A stretch of 64,000 nt of DNA from Isoptericola chiayiensis (GCF_013149805.1 NZ_JABEZT010000001.1:558001-622000), one strand, 5' to 3'; positions 37,917-47,121 are shown, counted from the first letter of the stretch. Numbers and translations are program-made. Notes: a model not told the origin generated them from the letters alone.

Positions 37917-38232
37917 CGTGACCGGTCTCCCCCTCGCCTTCGGCGAGCGCCTCCTCGACGCGGGCCACCTTGCCGTCGAGCTGGCCGGAGTGCCCGGGAC
38001 GAATGTCGGCCTTGAGCACCAGCGAGACGCGGTGACCGCCGGCGCCCACCGCCTCGGTGGCGCGCTGGATCACCGGCATCACCTCGTCCCACTCCCCCTC
38101 GATCTCGGTGAACATCGAGGTGGTGCGGTTCGGCAGCCCGGACTCCCTCACGATGCGGACGGCCTCGGCGACGGAGGCGGTGACGGACTCGCCCGCACCG
38201 AGCGGGGCGACGGAGAACGCGAAGACGGCCAT
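37912..38232 (-). CDS. Thiamine-binding protein, MTH1187/YkoF family
   Basis: A 106-residue ferredoxin-fold protein beginning MAVFAFSVAPLGAGESVTAS, with TTSMFTEIEGEWDEVMPVIQ and RVSLVLKADIRPGHSGQLDG, the DUF77 hallmark. Family members bind thiamine-like pyrimidines and may buffer or traffic the vitamin. CATGAT lies 6 nt before the ATG, so a leaderless transcript is likely. It diverges from cofD. Confidence 0.88.
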   Translation of the reverse strand: MAVFAFSVAPLGAGESVTASVAEAVRIVRESGLPNRTTSMFTEIEGEWDEVMPVIQRATEAVGAGGHRVSLVLKADIRPGHSGQLDGKVARVEEALAEGEGETGHA

Positions 38233-38262
38233 GCGTCCATCATGCGCGTCTAGGCTCGACGT

Positions 38263-39186
38263 GTGAACACCTCGGTCACCCTCCTGGCCGGCGGCGTCGG
38301 TGGCGCCCGCCTGGCCCACGGCTTCGCCCGCGCCCTCGACGCGCTCACCTGCGTGGTCAACGTCGGCGACGACACCGAGCGGCACGGGCTGCACGTCTCG
38401 CCCGACCTCGACACCGTGATGTACACGCTGGCCGAGATGAACGACGAGGAGCGCGGCTGGGGCCTGACCGGCGAGTCGTACGCGACGCTCACCCAGCTCG
38501 AGCGCCTCGGCGAGGACACCTGGTTCACCCTCGGCGACAAGGACCTCGCCACCCACGTGGTGCGCACCGCACGCCTGCGCTCCGGCGAACCGCTCAGCGC
38601 GGTGACCGCCGGGCTGGCCGGTGCGCTCGCGGTGACCGCCCGGCTGCTGCCCGTCACCGACGACCCGGTCCGCACCCGGATCACCACGCCGTCGGGCGAG
38701 CTGGAGTTCCAGGAGTACTTCGTGCGGCGGCAGCACGCCGACGCCGTCCTCGACCTGGCGTTCGACGGCATCGAGGACGCCCGCCCCGCCCCCGGTGTCC
38801 TCGACGCCGTCACCGGCGCCGACCTGCTGGTGGTGGCGCCGTCGAACCCGTTCCTGTCCGTCGAGCCCGTCCTCGGCGTGCCGGGCGTGCGCGAGGCGGT
38901 CCGCTCGACGGCGGCCCGTCGCGTCGCCGTCAGCCCCATCGTGGGCGGCCGCGCCCTCAAGGGTCCGGCGGCGCAGGTGCTGGAGTCCCTCGGGCACGAC
39001 GTCTCGGCCCTGGGCGTGGCGCGCCTCTACGCCGGACTGGTGGACGTGATGGTGATCGACGCCGCCGACGAGGCGCTCGCGGAACCCGTGCGCGACCTCG
39101 GGCTCGAGGTGCTGGTCACCGACACGATCATGGGCGGGCCCGACGGCCGCGAACGCCTGGCCCGCGAGCTGCTGGCCCTCGCGTGA
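38263..39186 (+). CDS. cofD: 2-phospho-L-lactate (phosphoenolpyruvate) transferase, F420 synthesis
   Basis: A 307-residue CofD/FbiA enzyme that joins the activated lactyl/PEP nucleotide to Fo to make F420-0. The N-terminal nucleotide motif is VTLLAGGVGGARLAHGFARA, with VVNVGDDTERHGLHVSPDLD, GDKDLATHVVRTARL and VVAPSNPFLSVEPVLGVPG. The GTG sits 6 nt after TAGGCT, pointing to leaderless translation. The GTGA end overlaps cofC. Confidence 0.95.
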   Translation: MNTSVTLLAGGVGGARLAHGFARALDALTCVVNVGDDTERHGLHVSPDLDTVMYTLAEMNDEERGWGLTGESYATLTQLERLGEDTWFTLGDKDLATHVVRTARLRSGEPLSAVTAGLAGALAVTARLLPVTDDPVRTRITTPSGELEFQEYFVRRQHADAVLDLAFDGIEDARPAPGVLDAVTGADLLVVAPSNPFLSVEPVLGVPGVREAVRSTAARRVAVSPIVGGRALKGPAAQVLESLGHDVSALGVARLYAGLVDVMVIDAADEALAEPVRDLGLEVLVTDTIMGGPDGRERLARELLALA

Positions 39187-39836
39187 CCGAGCCGGTGACC
39201 GCCGTCGTGCCGCTGCGCGACGGGTCCAGCGGGAAGTCGCGGCTGGCGGCCGGGCTGGACGCCGGTGCCCGACGTCGGCTGGTCGTCGCGCTCGCCCGGC
39301 ACGTGCTGGAGGCGCTCGCCGCGAGCCGGTCCGTGGCGCGGGTCGTGGTGGTGACGGCCGACATGCCCTTCGCCCGCGAGGTCGCCGCTCGGGTCGGCAG
39401 TCCGCGGCCGGGTCGGCCGTCCGCCGTGCCGACGTGGCCGCGCCCTGCCGACCTGATCGCGGAACCGCCGGGCGGACCCGGGCTGAACGCGGCGCTGGAG
39501 CACGCCCGCAGCCACGTCGGCGACGGGCGGCTGCTGATGGTGCACGCCGACCTGCCGCTCCTGACCACCGACGACGTGGACGCGGTGGCCGCCGAGCCGG
39601 CCGACATCGTGGTGGCCACCGACCGGCACGGCACGGGCACGAACCTCCTGCGGGTCCCGGCCGGAGCGCCCTTCGCGTTCCGGTTCGGCCCGGGCTCCCG
39701 CACCGCCCACGAGACCGAGGCCGCGGCGCACGGGCTGACCTGCGCCGTCGTGCAGCGTCCCGGGACGGCCGCCGACCTGGACACCCTCGACGACCTCGCC
39801 GAGCTGGCGCCCGCGTCCGCCACGCGGGGGCTCTAG
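39183..39836 (+). CDS. cofC: 2-phospho-L-lactate (PEP) guanylyltransferase, F420 synthesis
   Basis: A 217-residue CofC/FbiD nucleotidyltransferase activating phospholactate or PEP with GTP. VVPLRDGSSGKSRLAAGLDA is the N-terminal nucleotide motif, GDGRLLMVHADLPLLTTDDV the metal-binding Asp region, and VVATDRHGTGTNLLRVPAGA the GTxxL motif. The C-terminus ends in a short acidic stretch (PGTAADLDTLDDLAEL). It is translationally coupled to cofD and convergent with the nitroreductase, whose stop lies 4 nt away. Confidence 0.93.
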   Translation: MTEPVTAVVPLRDGSSGKSRLAAGLDAGARRRLVVALARHVLEALAASRSVARVVVVTADMPFAREVAARVGSPRPGRPSAVPTWPRPADLIAEPPGGPGLNAALEHARSHVGDGRLLMVHADLPLLTTDDVDAVAAEPADIVVATDRHGTGTNLLRVPAGAPFAFRFGPGSRTAHETEAAAHGLTCAVVQRPGTAADLDTLDDLAELAPASATRGL

Positions 39837-39840
39837 CCGC

Positions 39841-40446
39841 TCACCACCGGCCGCGGTGGACGACGTCGGCCATCGGCTTGCGCCGCCGCCGCGCCGGCGA
39901 CCCCTGGGCTCCCCCGGCCTCCGGGTGCCCGACGGCGACCACCCCGGTGGGCGCCCACTCGGCCGGCACGCCGAACGCCGCCCGGAACGTCTCGATGCGG
40001 TCGGCCGAGATCCCGAAGAAGCACGCCCCGAGGCCCTCGTCGACGGCCGTCTGGAGCATGAGCAGCGAGGCCATGCCGACGTCGACGTGCCAGTACGGCA
40101 CCGGCCAGCGCGCCTCGTCGCGGTCGGTCCAGCCCTTGTCGGGTTCGGCGTACCGGCCGACGTAGGCGTCCCGGGAGGCGAGCGCCACGATCAGCACGGG
40201 GGCGCGGCGCATCCCGTCCAGCCAGGCCGACATGTCCCGCGGCGAGTCGGTCGGCGTCGTCGCCGCCCAGAACTGCTCCCGCTCGGCGTCGGAGGTGAGC
40301 ACGAGGAACGACCAGCCCTGGGTGAACCCGGCGCTCGGCGCCCGCACGGCGGTCTCGAGCAGCCGGTCCACCACCTCGGGCGCCACCGGGTCCGGCCCGA
40401 ACCGCCGGACCATGCGCCGCCGTCGGACCACGTCACGGAACTCCAT
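39841..40446 (-). CDS. Nitroreductase-family flavoprotein
   Basis: A 201-residue FMN-type nitroreductase fold protein. It begins EFRDVVRRRRMVRRFGPDP, with RAPSAGFTQGWSFLVLTSDA and VDVGMASLLMLQTAVDEGLG plus ACFFGISADRIETFR and VVAVGHPEAG. This resembles BluB/FbiB-C-domain-like proteins; in mycobacteria FbiB carries a nitroreductase domain in F420 synthesis, so a link to the adjacent cofD-cofC is possible. The ATG at 40446 is chosen because it gives the family start; a GTG at 40464 is possible. Confidence 0.85.
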   Translation of the reverse strand: MEFRDVVRRRRMVRRFGPDPVAPEVVDRLLETAVRAPSAGFTQGWSFLVLTSDAEREQFWAATTPTDSPRDMSAWLDGMRRAPVLIVALASRDAYVGRYAEPDKGWTDRDEARWPVPYWHVDVGMASLLMLQTAVDEGLGACFFGISADRIETFRAAFGVPAEWAPTGVVAVGHPEAGGAQGSPARRRRKPMADVVHRGRW

Positions 40447-40464
40447 GGCGTCAGCCTGCCGCAC

Positions 40465-43400
40465 TCAGAGCCGCTCGGCGAGCACCTCCACCAGGGCCTT
40501 GCCCTCCACGCCTTCGAGCTGGACGGCCTGCGTGCGGCAGGAGAAACCGTCGGCGATGAACTCCTCGCCCTCGTCGCGTGCCCGCAGCGCCGGCAGCAGG
40601 GCGTTCTCGGCAACGGCGACCGAGACGTCGTAGTGACCCTTCTGCATGCCGAAGTTGCCGGCCAGGCCGCAGCACCCGGCGAGCTCGGTGACGGTCGCGC
40701 CCGCCCGTGCCAGCAGGGCCCGATCGGCGGCGAACCCCATGACGGAGTGCTGGTGGCAGTGCGGCTGCACGACGGCGGTGAGGTCGCTGAGATCCGGCAG
40801 CTCCCAGCCGGCGTCCTCGGAGGGGGCCGTCGCGGGGTCGGTGAGCAGCTCGGCCAGGGTCTTCGTGGCCCCGGCGACCGCCTGGGCGCGGGGGTCCTCG
40901 GGGAACAGGTCCAGCAGGTCCGAGCGCAGCACCGCCGTGCAGGACGGCTCCAGCCCGAGGATGGGGTAGCCGTTCACCGCGTAGGGGCCGAGCACCTTCA
41001 GCAGGCCGTCGAGCCGCCGTCGGGCGCCGTCGAGCTGGCCGGTGGAGATCCACGTCAGGCCGCAGCACGCCTGCTGGTCGGGGACGACGACGTCGTACCC
41101 GGCGGCCTCCAGGACGCGGACGGCCGCCTGCGGCACCGATGGGGACATCGCGTCGCTGAACGAGTCCGTCCACAGCACCACCTTGGGTCGGGTGGTCCCG
41201 GCGGGCCGACCCGGGTCCTGGCGGTGCGCCAGGCCGGGCACCCCCTGGGTGGCGTACCCGAGGGACCACCAGCGGCGGAACGGCAGCTCGGCGAACTCGG
41301 GCACGGCGCGACGCGTGTCCATCCCGCCGGCCCGCAGCACGACCTTGCGGATCCAGTCGATCTTGAGCACCTTGTTGATGGTCCGCGGCGCGACGGCGGC
41401 CAGCCGGGCCCAGCGGGGCAGCCAGCCGAGCGCGTAGTGGTCCATCGGACGCAGCCTGCCGCGGTATGTACGGTGCAGAACCTCCGACTTGTACTGCGCC
41501 ATGTCGACGCCGGCGGGGCAGTCCGAGGAGCACGCCTTGCAGCTCAGGCACAGGTCGAGGGACTCGTGCACCTCCGGCGCGGTCAGGCCGCCGACCAGCG
41601 ACCCGTTGACGGCCTCCTGCAGCACGCGGGCCCGCCCCCGGGTGACGTCCTTCTCGTCCTTCGTCGCCAGGTACGACGGGCACATGAACCCGCCCGCCGC
41701 GCTGGTGTCCGCCCGGCACTTGCCCACACCCACGCAGCGGTGCACCGCCGTCGTCAGGTCGTGGTGGTCGTGCGCGAAGCTGAACCCGGCGTACCCCGTC
41801 TTCTTCGCGACCCCCCGCAGGGTGCCCGAACCGAGCAGCCCGCGCTCGCCCACCGGACCCGTGGACGGCACCGGCTGCGCGGCCGGGCGCCGCAGGTCGA
41901 CGTCCACCGCCGCCGGCCGCACCACGACGCCGGGGTTGAGCACGTCGTCGGGGTCGAACAGCGCCTTGACCTGCTCCATCAACGCGATCGCCTCGGGCGA
42001 GTACATGACGGGAAGCAGCTCCGAGCGCGCCCGGCCGTCACCGTGCTCGCCGGACAGCGACCCGCCGTACTTCGCCACCAGCTCGGCCGCCTCGACCATG
42101 AACGTGCGCAGCACCGACCCCGAGGCCTCCAACGGCAGGTCGATGCGCAGGTGCATGCAGCCGTCGCCGAAGTGCCCGTACGGCAGGCCGTCGACGCCGT
42201 AGCGCGCCATCAGGTCGTCCAGGTCGCGCAGGTAGTCGCCCAGCTTCTCCGGCGGCACCGCCGAGTCCTCCCAGCCGGGCCACGCCTGCTCCCCCGCCGG
42301 GGTGCGCCCGGCCAGCCCCGCGCCGTCGGCCCGGATCTGCCACATCTTCGTCGCGTCCGGACCGGCCGGGTAGATCGCCGCCCCCGTCGATGATGACGCC
42401 CCCACGATCAGCTCGGCGATCTCGCGTGCCTCACCGGGCGAGGTCCCGCCCACCTCGATCATGAGCCAGCCGGCACCCTCGGGCAGGTCCGGGACGGCGT
42501 CGTCCCCCTTGGCCCGCTTGACGACGTCGACCAGGCGCGCGTCCAGCCCCTCGATCGCGAGGGGGTCGTGCCGCAGCAGCACCGGGACGTCGTCGGCGGC
42601 GGTCGGCATGTCCGGGTAGCCGAGGACCACCAGGGTCGGCGCGCTCGGCACCGGGACCAGCTCCAGCGTCGCGCCGAGCAGCGTCACCAGGGTGCCCTCG
42701 GTGCCCACCAGGAACTTCGCCAGGTCGGAGCCGTTCTCCGGCAGCAGGTGCTCCAGCGAGTACCCCGACACCTGACGCCCGAACCGGCCGAACTCGGTGC
42801 GGATCAGCGCCAGGTTCTCCCGGACCAGCTCGGCCAGGCCCGGCACCGCGGCGAACGTCGCGTCTCCCCGGCCGGCTGTGAACCGCCGACCACGCCCGTC
42901 GACGACGTCCAGCCCCACGACGTTGTCCGCCGTCCGCCCGTACGCCACCGCGTGCGGGCCGCAGGCGTTGTTGCCGATCATCCCGCCGAGCGTCGCGCGG
43001 TTCTGCGTCGACGGGTCCGGCCCGAACCGCAGCCCGTGCGGTGCCGCGACGCGCTGCAGGGAGGACATGACCACACCCGGGTCGACGACGGCGGTGCGGG
43101 CCTCGGGGTCGACGTCGTGGACCGTGTGCAGGTGCTGGGAGAAGTCGAGGACCACGCCCGGACCGACCGCGTTGCCCGCCACCGAGGTCCCCCCGCCCCG
43201 GGAGGTGACCGGCACGCCGAGCTCACGCAGCACCTCCAGGGCGGCGACCACGTCGTCGGTGCTACGCGGGTAGGCGACCACGTCGGGCACCACCCGGTAG
43301 TTGGACGCGTCCGTCGAGTACTCGGCGCGGCGCCGCGTCGTCGTGTCGACGACGCCGGACATCACCGTGCGCAGCGCGGTGGCGACCGCCTCGCGGGCCT

Positions 43401-43533
43401 CGGCCGCGGCGAGCTCGGCCTCCCGTTCGGCCTCGCGCTGAGCGGCGAGCGCCGCAGCACGGGCGTCCTCGGTGGTCGCGGGTTCCGTCGACCCCTGCGG
43501 GCCGCTCGGGGTGGTCGTCGACTGGGCAGACAC
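40465..43533 (-). CDS. FAD-linked oxidase / Fe-S cluster fusion (GlcD-GlcF/D-2-hydroxyacid dehydrogenase-like)
   Basis: A 1022-residue peripheral dehydrogenase. The FAD_binding_4 domain carries VTSRGGGTSVAGNAVGPGV and ATLGGMIGNNACGPHAVAYG. The FAD-oxidase C-terminal domain has PYGHFGDGCMHLRIDLPLEA and GGSLSGEHGDGRARSELLPV. Ferredoxin-type cluster sites are CVGVGKCRADTSAAGGFMCP and LCLSCKACSSDCPAGVDM. Two C-terminal cysteine-rich domains (QQACCGLTW and LAGCCGLAGNFGM) complete a GlcF-like part. D-lactate or D-2-hydroxyglutarate are plausible substrates. CACAAT lies 6 nt before the GTG, suggesting a leaderless mRNA. Confidence 0.9.
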   Translation of the reverse strand: MSAQSTTTPSGPQGSTEPATTEDARAAALAAQREAEREAELAAAEAREAVATALRTVMSGVVDTTTRRRAEYSTDASNYRVVPDVVAYPRSTDDVVAALEVLRELGVPVTSRGGGTSVAGNAVGPGVVLDFSQHLHTVHDVDPEARTAVVDPGVVMSSLQRVAAPHGLRFGPDPSTQNRATLGGMIGNNACGPHAVAYGRTADNVVGLDVVDGRGRRFTAGRGDATFAAVPGLAELVRENLALIRTEFGRFGRQVSGYSLEHLLPENGSDLAKFLVGTEGTLVTLLGATLELVPVPSAPTLVVLGYPDMPTAADDVPVLLRHDPLAIEGLDARLVDVVKRAKGDDAVPDLPEGAGWLMIEVGGTSPGEAREIAELIVGASSSTGAAIYPAGPDATKMWQIRADGAGLAGRTPAGEQAWPGWEDSAVPPEKLGDYLRDLDDLMARYGVDGLPYGHFGDGCMHLRIDLPLEASGSVLRTFMVEAAELVAKYGGSLSGEHGDGRARSELLPVMYSPEAIALMEQVKALFDPDDVLNPGVVVRPAAVDVDLRRPAAQPVPSTGPVGERGLLGSGTLRGVAKKTGYAGFSFAHDHHDLTTAVHRCVGVGKCRADTSAAGGFMCPSYLATKDEKDVTRGRARVLQEAVNGSLVGGLTAPEVHESLDLCLSCKACSSDCPAGVDMAQYKSEVLHRTYRGRLRPMDHYALGWLPRWARLAAVAPRTINKVLKIDWIRKVVLRAGGMDTRRAVPEFAELPFRRWWSLGYATQGVPGLAHRQDPGRPAGTTRPKVVLWTDSFSDAMSPSVPQAAVRVLEAAGYDVVVPDQQACCGLTWISTGQLDGARRRLDGLLKVLGPYAVNGYPILGLEPSCTAVLRSDLLDLFPEDPRAQAVAGATKTLAELLTDPATAPSEDAGWELPDLSDLTAVVQPHCHQHSVMGFAADRALLARAGATVTELAGCCGLAGNFGMQKGHYDVSVAVAENALLPALRARDEGEEFIADGFSCRTQAVQLEGVEGKALVEVLAERL

Positions 43534-43640
43534 GGCCCGATTGTGCCACCGACCCGCGCGGGTGCGACGAACCGTCCGTTTCTCTGCGTGCCCCGCACCG
43601 TCAGCGCGCACCGACGCCCGCCCGCCGATAGCGTCGGTGC

Positions 43641-44750
43641 ATGCGCGTCGTCGTCATCGGAGCCACCGGCAACGTCGGGACCGCGATCCTGCGTGCCCTC
43701 GTCGCCGAACCCACCGTGACCTCGGTCGTCGGTGTCGCCCGCCGGGTGCCCCGCGCCGACGGGTCCAGCACCGTCGGGCCGCCGCACGACGCCGCCGAGT
43801 GGGTCCGCGCCGACCTCGTCGACGAGGACACCGTCGCCGACCGGCTCGACGAGGCGCTCGCGGGAGCCGACGCCGTCATCCACCTGGTCTGGGCGATCCA
43901 GCCGGCCCGGGACCCCGACACGCTCCACCGGATCAACGTGGGCGGCGCGCGTCACGTGATCGACGCCGTCGTGCGCAACCGCGTCCCCCAGCTGCTGTTC
44001 ATGTCCGCGTCCGGCGTGTACTCCCCCGGGCCCGACGACGGCGGCACTGTGGACGAGTCCTGGCCGCGCGAGGGCGTGCCCGGCTCGGCGTACGCCCTGC
44101 AGAAGGCGGAGGTCGAGCACCTGCTCGACGACACCGAGGCGGAGCAGCCCTGGCTCACCGTGACACGGATGCGCGCCGCGATCATGCTGCAGCGGGAAGC
44201 CGGCGCCGAGATCGCCCGCTACTTCCTCGGCCCCGTGGGCAAGATCGGCCTGAAGGTCGCGGCGGGACCCCTCGGCGAGGCCGTCGGCGGGCTCGTGCGC
44301 GGCTGGCAGGGTCAGCCGGAGCCCGAGAAGCCGCCGCTCTTCCCGCTGGTGCCGTTCCCCGCGGGCCTGCGCCTGCAGGTGCTGCACCCGGACGACACCG
44401 CCGCCGCCGTCCGGGCCGCCGTCGTCGGACGCCACGACGGGGCCTTCAACCTGGCCCCCGACGGCGCCCTGGACGGCCAGGACCTGGCCGACCTGCTGGC
44501 CGCGGGCCAGCTCGTCGAGCTGCCCGTCACCCTGATGCGTCGCGGTCTCGACCTCGCCTCGCGGGCGCGGGTCGTCCCGATCGACCCGGGCTGGCTGGAC
44601 ATGGCGGCGGCGAACATCGTGATGGACTCCGCGCGGGCGCGCGAGCTGCTGCACTGGCGTCCCACGCGCACCCAGGGCGAGGTGCTGCTCGAGGTGCTCG
44701 ACGGCGTGCTGTCGGGGACCACGGGCGCCACCCCGCCCCTCGCGAAGTAG
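43641..44750 (+). CDS. NAD-dependent epimerase/dehydratase-type SDR
   Basis: A 369-residue extended SDR. The Rossmann motif is VVVIGATGNVGTAILRAL, the active-site region LLFMSASGVYSPGPDDGGTV with YALQKAEVEHLLDD carrying YxxxK. The C-terminal half (LQVLHPDDTAAAVRAAVVG, GAFNLAPDGALDGQDLADLL) resembles sugar-nucleotide or quinone-linked members. Substrate unknown. TAGCGT lies 6 nt before the ATG, so it is probably leaderless. The TAG stop is the first unit of a 20-bp repeat array. Confidence 0.88.
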   Translation: MRVVVIGATGNVGTAILRALVAEPTVTSVVGVARRVPRADGSSTVGPPHDAAEWVRADLVDEDTVADRLDEALAGADAVIHLVWAIQPARDPDTLHRINVGGARHVIDAVVRNRVPQLLFMSASGVYSPGPDDGGTVDESWPREGVPGSAYALQKAEVEHLLDDTEAEQPWLTVTRMRAAIMLQREAGAEIARYFLGPVGKIGLKVAAGPLGEAVGGLVRGWQGQPEPEKPPLFPLVPFPAGLRLQVLHPDDTAAAVRAAVVGRHDGAFNLAPDGALDGQDLADLLAAGQLVELPVTLMRRGLDLASRARVVPIDPGWLDMAAANIVMDSARARELLHWRPTRTQGEVLLEVLDGVLSGTTGATPPLAK

Positions 44751-44943
44751 GCAACTCCCCCGCGAGGTAGGCGACGTCTCGCCGACGTAGTCCGACGCAC
44801 CGCGAGGTAGGCGAGCACGCCGCGAGGTAGGCGAGCACGCCGCGAGGTAGGCGAGCACGCCGCGAGGTAGGCAACATCTCGTCGAGATGTTGCCTACCTC
44901 GCGAAAGCGTTGCCTACCTCGCGGGAACGTTGCCTACCTCGCG
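44741..44943. repeat. 20-bp tandem repeat, cluster 4 (7 forward, 3 inverted units)
   Basis: Seven units of CGCGAGGTAGGC-type, exactly 20 bp each, run from 44741 to 44880; one (44781) is decayed. Three inverted units follow to 44943. The junction is a perfect 21-bp inverted repeat around T44882 (arms 44861-44881 and 44883-44903). The first unit supplies the stop of the SDR gene. With the next repeat it fills the 368-bp gap before osmC. Confidence 0.97.
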
Positions 44944-44951
44944 GAGGGTGC

Positions 44952-45128
44952 GGTCAGCCCTCGGAACCCCCGGTCGGGCCGAGCCTGCGCTCGCAAGCTC
45001 GCTCCGGGTCAGCCCTCGGAACCCCCGGTCGGGCCGAGCCTGCGCTCGCAAGCTCGCTCCGGGTCAGCCCTCGGCACCCCCGGTCGGGCCGAGCCTGCGC
45101 TCGCAAGCTCGCTCCGGCTCAGCCCTCG
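44952..45128. repeat. 55-bp tandem repeat at the 3' end of the OsmC gene
   Basis: Three copies at 44952, 45007 and 45062 are almost identical (one A-to-C change), followed by a partial copy (45117-45128) that is the OsmC stop region itself (TCAGCCCTCG). Each copy carries TGCGCTCGCAAGCTCGCTCC, which can form a small hairpin. The arrangement suggests duplication of the gene end with its terminator. Confidence 0.93.
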
Positions 45129-45565
45129 TAGGAGACGTCGAGCGTGATCTCCTCGACGGCCAGCGACCGCGAGATCGGGCAGCCGGCCTTGGCGGCCTCG
45201 GCGGCTTCGCGGAACGCCGCCTCGTCGACGCCGGAGGCGAACCCGCGCACGGCCAGCGCGATCGTCGTGATCTTGTTCCCGCCGTCACCGGCCGGGTCCT
45301 CGCCGAGCGTGGCCGACGCGGTCACCTCGACCTGCTCCGGGGTGCCGCCGGCCTTGCCGAGCTCGGCGGAGAACGCCATCGCGAAGCACGCCGAGTGGGC
45401 GGCTGCCACGAGCTCCTCCGGGCTGGTGACGCCCTCGGCGTCGTCGGCGACCCGCTTGGGGAACGAGACGTCGAACGTCCCGGCGCCGGAGCTGGACAGC
45501 TCGGTCTGGCCCGAGCCCTCGTTGAGGGTGCCGTTCCAGGCGGTGCGTGCGGTACGGGTGGGCAT
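45119..45565 (-). CDS. OsmC-family peroxiredoxin
   Basis: A 148-residue OsmC/Ohr-type thiol peroxidase. It begins RTARTAWNGTLNEGSGQTEL. The first catalytic Cys lies in AAAHSACFAMAFSAELGKAG and the second in AAKAGCPISRSLA. The SPEELVAAAHSACF pattern and length indicate OsmC, which reduces organic hydroperoxides, in this genus perhaps with mycothiol. AAGGAG precedes the ATG by 6 nt. It shares the convergent gap with the SDR gene. Confidence 0.93.
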   Translation of the reverse strand: MPTRTARTAWNGTLNEGSGQTELSSSGAGTFDVSFPKRVADDAEGVTSPEELVAAAHSACFAMAFSAELGKAGGTPEQVEVTASATLGEDPAGDGGNKITTIALAVRGFASGVDEAAFREAAEAAKAGCPISRSLAVEEITLDVSYEG

Positions 45566-45623
45566 GACGAACTCCTTCACGGGGTACGGCCAGGGACGCC
45601 TCGACCGTACCCCGCGAGGCGGC

Positions 45624-47063
45624 TCAGGGTGCGGTCATGTCCAGGGCGTCCTCGGCCACCGCGACGACGGTCCACAGGTTGCCGTCGGCGTCGCGCAGCT
45701 CGTAGGCGGGCAGCAGCAGCGTGCCGCCGTCGCCGTGCTCCTGGGCGAGCCCGAGCGTCGCGGCCGTGATCGTCACGTCCCGCACCGGCCAGGGCAGGTC
45801 GCTGCCCGACGACGGCGGTGCCGGCGGCGCGGTCGGCTCACCGGGGTCCTGGGGCAGGTCGGGCTCGGGCAGGGGTGCCGGTTCCAGGCCGGTCACCGTG
45901 TCCGACGCCGGTTCCTGCGCCGCGTAGGCGATCGGCCACAGGTTCTGGCCGAAGCGCGGGTCGGACAACCGCTCGACCGCCTCGGCCGGGCTGACCACCG
46001 GGTAGTCGCCCAGCGGCACCGTCGCCGCGAGGAACCCGTCCCCCGACACGACGCCGTCGGGACCGACCGACGCGCTCCAGGCCGCGCCGGTGCGCCGGCC
46101 GTCCACGACCTGGTGGGCCGTCACCCACCGCGTGACGTCGCCGGACTCGGCGGCCTCGAGCTCGAACCCGGCCGGGTCCACCCCGGCGTCGGACATGAGC
46201 TCGCGCAGGGCGGCAGCGGCCGCGTCGACGGGGACGGACCCCCCGGGTGTGGCGCAGACCGGCTCCACGGCGGAGACCTCGCCGCCGTCGCCCGCGCCGC
46301 CGTCACCCAGGCTGCTGGAGCTCGCGCCGCTGTCCTCGAGGTCCTGGGTCCGCGCGTCCTCGCAGCGCCACGGGTCACGGCCCGGGTAGGAGACGCTGAC
46401 GTGCGCGGTGGCGTCCGCCGACAGGTAGAGCGTTGGCCCGGTGCCGTCCGTCGGACCGACCGCCCAGGCACCGCCCTCCCAGCGCGGCGCTCCCTCGACG
46501 CCCAGATCGGCCGCGACCTGGGCGGCTCCGGCTCGCGTGGCCACCGCCGTCGCGTCGTAGGCGTACGCGGTCGCCGTCGTCCCGATCGTCGAGAGACCCT
46601 CCTGGTCGAACGTCGCCCGCCCGCCGACGCCGTACCCCGGCAGCATCGTGCTCCGCGCCGCGTCGGCGGCGCCCTCCGGCGAGGCGGTGCCCCCCGTGGG
46701 ACCGCCCTCCAGCGTCAGGGGCGGCAGGGCGTCGGCCTCCCCGACGGCGACCGTGCCGTCCGCGGCGTCCTGCTCCGCGACGACGTCGCCGGACGTCCCG
46801 GCGGACCCCAGGGCGTAGCCGCCCCCGCCGACCAGCACCGCACCCACCACACCGGCGGCCACCAGCCACGGGGCACGACGCCGGTCGCGGCGCGTCGCGA
46901 GGTCGTCGCGCGGCGTCTCGTCGGTTCCGCCGTCGGCCGGCGCACCGGCGCCGGTGCCCGCCAGCCGGTCGACCTTGGCGCGCAGCACCCCGTGACGCGT
47001 CTCGACGTCGGCCGCCGGGTCCGCCGCGCTCAGCCCGTCGAGGGCCTCGTCCCGCTCGTCCAT
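45624..47063 (-). CDS. Membrane-anchored protein paired with ECF sigma factor
   Basis: A 479-residue protein with a short cytoplasmic N-terminus (MDERDEALDGLSAADPAADV), one transmembrane helix at about 80-97 (LVAAGVVGAVLVGGGGYALG) and a large extracytoplasmic domain with no recognised fold. Its position 58 nt after an ECF sigma gene and its topology suggest an anti-sigma-like or signalling role, but the zinc anti-sigma motif HxxxCxxC is absent. GAGGAGG lies before the ATG. It may instead be a sigma-controlled envelope protein. Confidence 0.75.
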   Translation of the reverse strand: MDERDEALDGLSAADPAADVETRHGVLRAKVDRLAGTGAGAPADGGTDETPRDDLATRRDRRRAPWLVAAGVVGAVLVGGGGYALGSAGTSGDVVAEQDAADGTVAVGEADALPPLTLEGGPTGGTASPEGAADAARSTMLPGYGVGGRATFDQEGLSTIGTTATAYAYDATAVATRAGAAQVAADLGVEGAPRWEGGAWAVGPTDGTGPTLYLSADATAHVSVSYPGRDPWRCEDARTQDLEDSGASSSSLGDGGAGDGGEVSAVEPVCATPGGSVPVDAAAAALRELMSDAGVDPAGFELEAAESGDVTRWVTAHQVVDGRRTGAAWSASVGPDGVVSGDGFLAATVPLGDYPVVSPAEAVERLSDPRFGQNLWPIAYAAQEPASDTVTGLEPAPLPEPDLPQDPGEPTAPPAPPSSGSDLPWPVRDVTITAATLGLAQEHGDGGTLLLPAYELRDADGNLWTVVAVAEDALDMTAP

Positions 47064-47121
47064 CACGACCTCCTCGCTCCGGCCCGCACCTCGTGCGGAC
47101 CCTGGTGCCCCGCCTGTGTCG

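Noticed and set aside
44741-44943. 20-bp repeats as a CRISPR array
   Set aside because: The repeat core is only about 12 bp, the 'spacers' are 8 bp and partly conserved, some units are inverted and no cas genes are present.
44887-45147. Open frames reading through the 55-bp repeats
   Set aside because: They encode repeated Ser/Arg/Gly peptides, have no ribosome site, and exist only because the repeats lack stops in those frames.
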